From an uncultured Campylobacter sp. (GTDB taxonomy: Bacteria > Campylobacterota > Campylobacteria > Campylobacterales > Campylobacteraceae), in contig NZ_CALIJA010000086.1 of the NCBI RefSeq assembly GCF_938017615.1, positions 1 to 5,859 on the forward strand: 5,859 nt of DNA, in the 5' to 3' direction. This document shows, piece by piece, positions 1 to 4,111 of this stretch. A program made the translations under genes and the position numbers. How positions within the stretch are numbered: the first letter of the stretch is position 1; each line of letters starts with the position of its first letter. The notes beneath the pieces are model-generated. The model was not told the DNA's origin. It saw only the letters and a list, made by a program, of their open reading frames with translations, and made no database searches.

Positions 1-187
1 AAAATCTGCGTTTTTTTTGCAGTAAATTTTGTATAAATTCCATATTTAGAAAATTTTAAAATATTCAGAATTTTTAAAATTTCAAATTCAAAAATTTCAA
101 AGTATGGGAATTTTTTAGGCTTTTAAATTCCGAAATTTTGCGAGTTTCAAAGCCTTTAAAATCCCAAGAATTCCAAATGTGCGCGAT
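1..187. other. AT-rich non-coding stretch after the bactofilin gene
   Basis: No convincing coding frame is seen here. The stretch is made of A/T runs with two exact copies of the word AAATTTCAAA (77-86 and 92-101). It also holds an imperfect inverted repeat at 105-123 / 149-166, whose clearest paired parts are TGGGA/TCCCA and AGGCTTT/AAAGCCT. It lies directly downstream of the minus-strand cell-shape operon, so the repeat could end that transcript, but no U-run follows it on either strand. Confidence 0.6.
105..166 (-). terminator. Possible hairpin downstream of the bactofilin gene
   Basis: The left arm (105-123) and right arm (149-166) pair through AGGCTTT/AAAGCCT inside and TGGGA/TCCCA outside, with unpaired A/T bases between them. 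The repeat starts 22 nt after the bactofilin stop codon, where a terminator would be expected. On the minus strand it is followed by TACTTTG rather than a U-run, so it is not a textbook intrinsic terminator. It could instead protect the 3' end of the mRNA. Confidence 0.3.
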
Positions 188-604
188 TTATTCGCCTAAA
201 GCTTTGTCGATGAGCTTGACATCTTCACTTGCGCTGCCGTCGATGACTAGGGCTTGATCGCCGCCACTTACAGCGCTTTTTCCGTTAAATTTTGCGCCGA
301 CTTCGATGCCGAAGCTTTGCGATAGCACGTCGCCTACGAGCACGCCGCCGCCTAGCAGCTCGACGAGCTCGGCTTCGATATTGCCGAAAAATTTGCCGCT
401 GATTACGATATGTTTGGCTCTAATCGAGCCGCGCGCGGTACCGTTTTTACCGATGACGACGGTGTTATCGGATATCACGTCGCCTTCGACATTGCCATCG
501 ATATGCAAAATGCACGACAGGTGCAGCTCTCCTTTGATGAGCGTGCCTGACGAGATTATTGTTGTTTGAGCGGTGTTTGCATCGCCTTTATTAAAGATTG
601 CCAT
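188..604 (-). CDS. ccmA: Bactofilin (CcmA-like cell-shape scaffold)
   Basis: This encodes a 138-residue bactofilin, a cytoplasmic protein that polymerises without nucleotide and positions peptidoglycan-modifying enzymes. The core is a run of short beta-helix turns from about residue 18 to 112, with the family pattern GTLIKGEL, HIDGNVEGDV, VVIGKNGTARGSI and LVGDVLSQSFGI. Short polar tails lie on both sides, as in other bactofilins, and the length is close to that of Helicobacter pylori CcmA. The ATG at 604 is chosen because a strong AAGGAGG (615-621, minus strand) lies 10 nt upstream. Both the ribosome site and the first codons lie inside the end of the M23 gene, in another frame, with a 49-nt overlap. 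This makes translational coupling likely and ties the protein to cell shape, as for CcmA with Csd1. The symbol is borrowed from Helicobacter and is unrelated to the haem exporter CcmA. Confidence 0.93.
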   Translation of the reverse strand: MAIFNKGDANTAQTTIISSGTLIKGELHLSCILHIDGNVEGDVISDNTVVIGKNGTARGSIRAKHIVISGKFFGNIEAELVELLGGGVLVGDVLSQSFGIEVGAKFNGKSAVSGGDQALVIDGSASEDVKLIDKALGE

Positions 605-1473
605 GGGACATCTTCCTCCTTAGTAAAAATTTCTTTGTAATTTTTTTCGTTCCAGTTGATAAAATTTAGCGGATCTAACGGCAGCTGCAAAAATCTAATC
701 TCGTAGTGCAGATGAGGTCCGGTGCTAAGTCCGGTGTTGCCGCTAAAAGCGATGAGATCACCTTTGTTTACAAACTCGCCTACTTTGCGAGTTAAATTTG
801 AATCCAAATGCGCATATCGTGTCGTAAAGCCGTAGTTGTGGTGAATCTCGACTAGATTGCCATAGCCAGTAGCGCCAGCGCCGCTGTATTGGATGATGCC
901 GTCTGCAGGCGCGTAGATAGGCGTTTTAGGCGGCGTACGTAGATCAACGCCCGGGTGAAACTGCTTGCGCTTTAAGATGGGATGGTTGCGCCAGCCGAAT
1001 TTCTCGCTGAGCTGATGAGTGCGCATGACTCTGCCGTTTGGGATCTGCATAAAAATTTCTTTTATCAGCGCGTCGGAGAATTTTTCGTTGACGATCTTTT
1101 GCGCGCGCTCTTTAATCTCTTGTTCGGAAGTAGGCTTGATGTGAGATAGGCGGTCGATCGCGCGCTCATCCTCTTCGGGATCAAGCCCAAACTGATGCTC
1201 CAAATCCGAAATTTTACCCTCGATGGCTTCAAATTCCATCTGACTTGCCGCGATACCGTCGCGAAGTTTTTGATTTAGCTCGTTAAGCTCGGTTTTAGTT
1301 CGCGAAAGGCTGTCGATTTTAGAGCCCAGATACCTGATATATAGCGCACCCGTGACGAAAACGGTAAAAACAAATAGTACCAAATATAACGCGATCTTTT
1401 TGATGATTTGCGAAAGCAAAAAATTCCTAGAGCCGTTAAGGTCGGTTATGGTTATCATAAATTTGTTTTTCAT
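556..1473 (-). CDS. csd1: Membrane-anchored M23 peptidoglycan endopeptidase (Csd1/Pgp3-like)
   Basis: This is a 305-residue LytM/M23-family zinc metallopeptidase that would cut peptide cross-links in peptidoglycan. A short cytoplasmic N-terminus is followed by one membrane segment (about 26-47), with no signal-peptidase site apparent. A predicted coiled coil follows (about 52-95), then the M23 domain (about 150-270). The full active-site set is present: H173 and D177 in HPGVD, H222 in YAHLD, and H254 and H256 in PHLHYE. By family knowledge H173, D177 and H256 bind zinc, while H222 and H254 are catalytic. The enzyme should therefore be active and face the periplasm. The bactofilin gene overlaps its 3' end; the same pairing sets cell curvature in Helicobacter and affects shape in C. 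jejuni (Pgp3), so a shape role is inferred. The start at 1473 has no clear ribosome site, and a TATAAT box lies only 8 nt upstream. Met6 is an alternative start but lacks one too. Confidence 0.9.
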   Translation of the reverse strand: MKNKFMITITDLNGSRNFLLSQIIKKIALYLVLFVFTVFVTGALYIRYLGSKIDSLSRTKTELNELNQKLRDGIAASQMEFEAIEGKISDLEHQFGLDPEEDERAIDRLSHIKPTSEQEIKERAQKIVNEKFSDALIKEIFMQIPNGRVMRTHQLSEKFGWRNHPILKRKQFHPGVDLRTPPKTPIYAPADGIIQYSGAGATGYGNLVEIHHNYGFTTRYAHLDSNLTRKVGEFVNKGDLIAFSGNTGLSTGPHLHYEIRFLQLPLDPLNFINWNEKNYKEIFTKEEDVPWQSLIKAMQTPLKQQ

Positions 1474-1474
1474 A

Positions 1475-1496
1475 ATGCGGCATTATAATGCAGCAT
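1475..1496. promoter_or_regulatory. Near-perfect 22-bp palindrome over the M23 gene promoter
   Basis: The sequence reads almost the same on both strands: 20 of 22 positions are symmetric, the only exception being the pair 1479/1492. Its centre, CATTATAATG (1481-1490), gives a TATAAT -10 box on each strand. On the minus strand the box (1482-1487) would place the transcript start near 1475, almost on the M23 ATG, implying a leaderless or very short-leader mRNA. The symmetry suggests an operator for a dimeric repressor, but no family motif is recognised. Confidence 0.4.
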
Positions 1497-1576
1497 AGCT
1501 GAAATTTCAAAAAAATTGTAGATAAATTTAAAAGCTATTTAATTTCAAAATTTCACTAAAAGATAAAATTTATTAC

Positions 1577-1591
1577 TTAGTATAATTATAA
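1577..1591 (+). promoter_or_regulatory. Possible PerR-like box upstream of dps
   Basis: The 15-mer TTAGTATAATTATAA matches the Bacillus PerR consensus TTATAAT-N-ATTATAA at 12 of 14 fixed positions, including all of the right half-site. It ends 16 bp before the dps -10 box, a place where a bound repressor would block RNA polymerase. Control by peroxide and iron would make sense for a Dps gene. The region is very AT-rich, so a chance match is possible, and Campylobacter PerR sites may differ from the Bacillus consensus. Confidence 0.35.
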
Positions 1592-1604
1592 TTTAAGAAA
1601 ATCT

Positions 1605-1636
1605 TGCTATAATTACAGCAATTTTAAATAAAGGAG
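1605..1636 (+). promoter_or_regulatory. dps promoter (extended -10) and ribosome binding site
   Basis: TGCTATAAT at 1605-1613 is an extended -10 box of the form usual for sigma-70 promoters in Campylobacter. No -35 box is visible, only upstream A/T tracts, which is also typical. The expected start near 1620 gives a leader of about 22 nt. This contains a good AAGGAG (1631-1636) placed 5 nt before the dps ATG. Confidence 0.75.
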
Positions 1637-1641
1637 ACACA

Positions 1642-2085
1642 ATGTCAAAAACAGTAAAACAACTAAACAAACTTCAGGCGGACGCTCATGCGTTCTTTGT
1701 TGCATTCCACGATTATCACTGGAATGTTAAGGGCTTACAATTCGCGCAGGTTCACGCTTACACTGAGAAAGCATACGACGAAATGGGTGAGCTCTTCGAC
1801 GATATGGCTGAGCGCGCGCTTCAAATAGGTGGCAAGGCCGTAACTAAGGCTAAGGATCTAATTGAGCTTTCAAAAGACGCTCCGATTAGCGTAAAAGATA
1901 GCTATAGCGTATCTGAGGTACTTGAGGATGTTAAAAAAGCCTACGAGTATTTGGTAAAAGAATTTAAAAAGCTTCAAGAAGTAGCCGAAGAAGAGGGCGA
2001 CGATACGACTTCAAATATTGCGCAGGATCACTATGGCGATTATGAAAAACGCCTATGGATGCTAAGCTCAATGCTAAGCAAATAA
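1642..2085 (+). CDS. dps: Dps-family ferritin-like DNA-protection protein (NapA type)
   Basis: This encodes a 147-residue Dps protein. Members form 12-subunit shells that oxidise ferrous iron with hydrogen peroxide and store it as ferric mineral, limiting hydroxyl-radical damage to DNA. The family signature at residues 22-30 (FHDYHWNVK) and the ferroxidase motif DDMAE are clear. Aligned by eye with H. pylori NapA, the metal ligands are H26, H38, D53 and E57, all present, so iron oxidation should be intact. Length matches NapA (144 residues). As in NapA, there is no long lysine-rich N-terminal tail of the E. coli kind, so direct DNA binding cannot be assumed. It appears to be a single-gene unit with its own extended -10 promoter, a strong ribosome site, a PerR-like box upstream and a hairpin 24 nt after the stop codon. 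Confidence 0.96.
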   Translation: MSKTVKQLNKLQADAHAFFVAFHDYHWNVKGLQFAQVHAYTEKAYDEMGELFDDMAERALQIGGKAVTKAKDLIELSKDAPISVKDSYSVSEVLEDVKKAYEYLVKEFKKLQEVAEEEGDDTTSNIAQDHYGDYEKRLWMLSSMLSK

Positions 2086-2109
2086 TCCTCGCAAATCCTT
2101 TCAAAATTA

Positions 2110-2129
2110 TTAGGGGCATATGCCCCTAA
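2110..2129 (+). terminator. Perfect GC-core hairpin after dps
   Basis: TTAGGGGC and GCCCCTAA (2110-2117 / 2122-2129) form an 8-bp perfect stem around the loop ATAT, 24 nt after the dps stop codon. The central 18 bp are fully palindromic at the DNA level. It is well placed to end the dps transcript or shield its 3' end. On the plus strand it is followed by AAATCC, without a U-run. On the minus strand the tail TAATTTT is somewhat better, so it may also stop leftward transcripts. Confidence 0.55.
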
Positions 2130-2205
2130 AATCCATTAAAGTTAATATTGAAATTTCAAAAAATTTTAAAATTCTAAGATTATAATTTCACGCTAAAATT
2201 TTAAA

Positions 2206-2591
2206 TTATGCTTGAAAACTGAAGCTAAATCGCTCATTCAAAGCAAAATTCATGTAGGTTTTAAATTTCATATTATCGAAATCTAACTCATTCACCATGT
2301 AAAAACACAACTCTTTTTGTAAGGCTCGGTCTAATTTAAAATTTTGCCGTGTCGTTACAATTTCTTGCCGATTTCAAATTTGAAATTCTAAGAGCTAAAG
2401 CTTTGTAGCTAAAGAATGGCATTTGCTAAGAGATCGTCTGTGATAAATTTATATTTCTTTTTAGCGTCTGATGATAAATTTGGGCTTGTAGCTTTACTAT
2501 TTTGATTATTTTTAAAACTTCGGTGTTTATAAATGAAGCGGAATTTTAAAAATTTCAAAGAATTTCGCAAATTCCGTAAAATTTTATAATT
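2206..2591 (-). pseudogene. Possible relic of an unidentified minus-strand gene
   Basis: Two stop-free minus-strand segments follow one another in different frames. The first (2591 down to a TAG at 2409-2411) contains the peptide SSDAKKKYKFITDDLLANAIL. After two in-frame TAG codons the same frame gives NFKFEIGKK. The second (2373 down to a TAA at 2206-2208) is 55 codons long; part of it reads LDRALQKELCFYMVNELDFD, and it ends NERFSFSFQA. Both have mixed, protein-like composition rather than the N/K/F/I strings of random AT-rich DNA. Neither has a convincing start codon with a ribosome site. The upstream end overlaps the HIT terminator hairpin, so any true coding part probably begins below about 2545. 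I do not recognise the family, and chance open frames remain possible. Confidence 0.35.
2435..2481 (+). repeat. Short imperfect direct repeat
   Basis: CGTCTGTGATAAATTT (2435-2450) and CGTCTGATGATAAATTT (2465-2481) are the same word apart from one extra A, 30 bp apart start to start. They lie inside the possible gene relic. A small tandem duplication that has since diverged would explain them. Confidence 0.6.
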
Positions 2592-2602
2592 TCACGGAAT
2601 TT
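2569..2602 (-). terminator. Long hairpin, likely terminator of the HIT gene
   Basis: Arms 2569-2583 and 2588-2602 pair over 15 bp around the 4-nt loop at 2584-2587, with the core AATTCCGT/ACGGAATT. The single non-Watson-Crick position (2578/2593) is an A-C mismatch in plus-strand RNA but a G-U wobble in minus-strand RNA, so the structure folds better in the HIT transcript. It begins 27 nt after the HIT stop codon. The plus-strand exit is U-rich (TAGTTTTTATAG), so it may act in both directions. Confidence 0.6.
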
Positions 2603-2629
2603 TAGTTTTTATAGAATTAAGCTCTAGTC

Positions 2630-2986
2630 TTAAAAATTCTCTTCGGTATTGCGGTCGCTGACACGGTCCCACGGCAGTTTCATTCCGCCTAGGATATGAA
2701 AGTGCAGATGCATCACCTCTTGACCTCCGTTTTCGCCGCAGTTGCAAACGAGACGGTATCCGCTCTTATCAAGCCCCATTTTGCGAGTTACTTCTTGGAT
2801 AAAAGCGCTCATTTTGCTCATCACTTCGGGTGGTGTTACTTGAAAGTTTTCGTAGCATTTCTTAGGGATCGCCAGGATATGGATCGGCGCTTTTGGGTTG
2901 ATGTCGTGGAAGGCCAAAAATTCATCGTTCTCTAACACTTTGTTGCACGGGATTTCGCCGTTTACGATCTTTTCGAAGACGTTCAT
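2630..2986 (-). CDS. HIT-family (histidine triad) nucleotide hydrolase, HinT-like
   Basis: This is a 118-residue histidine-triad protein of the Hint branch. Such proteins are small cytoplasmic dimers that hydrolyse purine nucleoside phosphoramidates and AMP-lysine-type adducts. The triad HLHFH gives H93, H95 and H97; the middle histidine is the nucleophile in this family. The earlier motifs FHDINPKAPIHILAIPK and GYRLVCNCGENGGQ, which shape the nucleotide pocket, are also present. The length is normal. The N-terminus (MNVFEKIVNGEIP) lacks the CxxC found in many Hint proteins, so that metal site is absent. The ATG at 2986 follows an AAAAGGAT ribosome site (2992-2999) at 5 nt. It is divergent from pheS, an arrangement I recall from C. 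jejuni, where a HIT gene (Cj0898) faces away from pheS. Its physiological substrate is unknown. Confidence 0.93.
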   Translation of the reverse strand: MNVFEKIVNGEIPCNKVLENDEFLAFHDINPKAPIHILAIPKKCYENFQVTPPEVMSKMSAFIQEVTRKMGLDKSGYRLVCNCGENGGQEVMHLHFHILGGMKLPWDRVSDRNTEENF

Positions 2987-3021
2987 TTTAGATCCTTTTA
3001 TGAGGTTGAAATTTAGCCGCG

Positions 3022-3027
3022 ATTATA
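3022..3027 (-). promoter_or_regulatory. -10 box of the HIT gene
   Basis: The minus strand reads GGCTATAATCGCGG, giving a perfect TATAAT 35 nt before the HIT start codon. The expected transcript start near 3015 leaves a leader of about 28 nt that includes the AAAAGGAT ribosome site. No -35 box is seen, as is usual in this group. Confidence 0.6.
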
Positions 3028-3077
3028 GCCAAAAAATCCAAACACGCAAATTTACCTAGCTTTTATCAAATTTTAAC

Positions 3078-3083
3078 TACAAT
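3078..3083 (+). promoter_or_regulatory. -10 box of pheST
   Basis: TACAAT at 3078-3083, in the context ACTACAATCGCGCC, is one base from the consensus and would start transcription near 3090. The leader of about 26 nt carries the AAGGA ribosome site (3105-3109). It is too short for an attenuator or a T-box, so phenylalanine-dependent leader control is not expected here. Confidence 0.5.
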
Positions 3084-3115
3084 CGCGCCATTAAATTTAA
3101 CCACAAGGATAGAAT

Positions 3116-4111
3116 TTGCAAGAGATTAAAGCAAAAATCGACGCCGCATCGAGCCTAAGCGAGCTGGAAGCCGTGCGCTTGGAGCTTTTCGGCAAAAAAG
3201 GCATCATAACGGCGCTTTTTTCCGAGCTCAAATCCGCAGCGCCCGAGCAGAAAAAAGAGCTTGCCGTAAGCGCGAATGAAAAGCGCGATTATTTCAGCGA
3301 GCTCATCGCTGTAAAAAGGGCGAGCCTGGAAGAGGCGGAGCAAAAAGAGGCGATGAAGAATGAAGCAATCGACGTCACGCTTTTTAACGAAAACGTAAAC
3401 TGCGGCGCGCTGCATCCGGTGATGGAGACGATGGATAAGATCATAGACTACTTCATCGCGCAGAATTTCAGCGTCGAAAGCGGCCCGCTCATCGAGGACG
3501 ACTTCCATAATTTTGAAGCGCTAAATTTACCCAAATACCACCCGGCACGCGATATGCAAGATACGTTTTATCTAAATGACGGGCGGCTGCTGCGCACGCA
3601 CACCAGCGGCGTTCAGATCCGCACGATGGAGAAATTTAAAGCTCCGCCTGTGCGTATGATCGCCCCGGGCGCGGTCTTTCGCCGCGATATGGATCTAACC
3701 CACACGCCGATGTTTCATCAGGTAGAAGGCCTCGTAGTCGAGCAGGGCGATCGGGTGAGTTTCGCAAATTTAAAATACGTTTTAGAGGAATTTTTGCGCT
3801 ATATGTTTGGTGACGTAAAAGTGCGCTTCCGCCCGAGCTTCTTTCCGTTTACGGAGCCAAGCACCGAAGTCGATATCAGCTGTATTTTCTGCCACGGCGA
3901 GGGATGCCGCGTCTGTAAGCAGACGGGCTGGCTCGAGGTGTTAGGCAGCGGCGTGGTCGATCCTAACGTCTTTAAAGCGGTGGGCTGGAAAAACGTCAGC
4001 GGATACGCATTCGGGCTCGGTGTCGAGCGTTTCGCGATGCTGCTGCACGGTATCCCCGATCTGCGCTCGCTATTTGAAGGCGATATTAGATTATTGGAGC
4101 AGTTTAAATGA
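3116..4111 (+). CDS. pheS: Phenylalanyl-tRNA synthetase alpha subunit
   Basis: This is the 331-residue catalytic alpha subunit of the (alpha-beta)2 class II synthetase that charges tRNA-Phe. Residues 1-85 or so form the N-terminal coiled coil that contacts tRNA. The catalytic domain follows, with RTHTSGVQIR (160-169), motif 2 around VFRRDMDLTHTPMFHQVEG (187-205) and motif 3 GLGVERF (300-306). The ending DLRSLFEGDIRLLEQF is typical. Four cysteines, C256, C259, C264 and C267 (CIFC, then CRVC), make a possible zinc site seen in many bacterial PheS proteins though not in E. coli. The start is TTG at 3116: it follows AAGGA (3105-3109) by 6 nt and gives the expected N-terminus and length. The stop codon overlaps the pheT start (ATGA). 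Gene and operon are as expected for Campylobacter. Confidence 0.97.
   Translation: MQEIKAKIDAASSLSELEAVRLELFGKKGIITALFSELKSAAPEQKKELAVSANEKRDYFSELIAVKRASLEEAEQKEAMKNEAIDVTLFNENVNCGALHPVMETMDKIIDYFIAQNFSVESGPLIEDDFHNFEALNLPKYHPARDMQDTFYLNDGRLLRTHTSGVQIRTMEKFKAPPVRMIAPGAVFRRDMDLTHTPMFHQVEGLVVEQGDRVSFANLKYVLEEFLRYMFGDVKVRFRPSFFPFTEPSTEVDISCIFCHGEGCRVCKQTGWLEVLGSGVVDPNVFKAVGWKNVSGYAFGLGVERFAMLLHGIPDLRSLFEGDIRLLEQFK

Larger units (their letters stand above)
2086..2629. other. 544-bp spacer between the convergent dps and HIT genes
   Basis: No intact gene is seen on either strand. From left to right the spacer holds the dps hairpin (2110-2129), a TATAATTTCACG word (2181-2192), two open minus-strand segments that look like a broken gene (2206-2591), a perfect 16-bp palindrome (2371-2386), a short direct repeat (2435-2450 / 2465-2481) and the HIT-gene hairpin (2569-2602). 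For two convergent genes in a compact genome this spacer is long, which fits a place where a gene has decayed or been inserted. Confidence 0.6.

Noticed and set aside
6..22. CTGC/GCAG hairpin at the window start
   Set aside because: Only 4 bp pair around a T-run loop, too weak to call a terminator.
306..569. Open plus-strand frame opposite the bactofilin gene, rich in S, P and T
   Set aside because: Its low-complexity composition mirrors the repeated GC-rich bactofilin codons; it has no ribosome site.
2696..2935. Open plus-strand frame opposite the HIT gene
   Set aside because: The HIT frame has the full histidine triad, promoter and ribosome site; the opposite frame shows no known motif.
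2987..3115. Possible attenuator or T-box in front of pheST
   Set aside because: The predicted leader is only about 26 nt, with no Phe-rich leader peptide or anti-terminator fold.
3155..3508. Open minus-strand frame opposite the start of pheS
   Set aside because: It lies fully inside a well-supported pheS reading frame, has no ribosome site or recognisable domain, and follows from the codon pattern of pheS.
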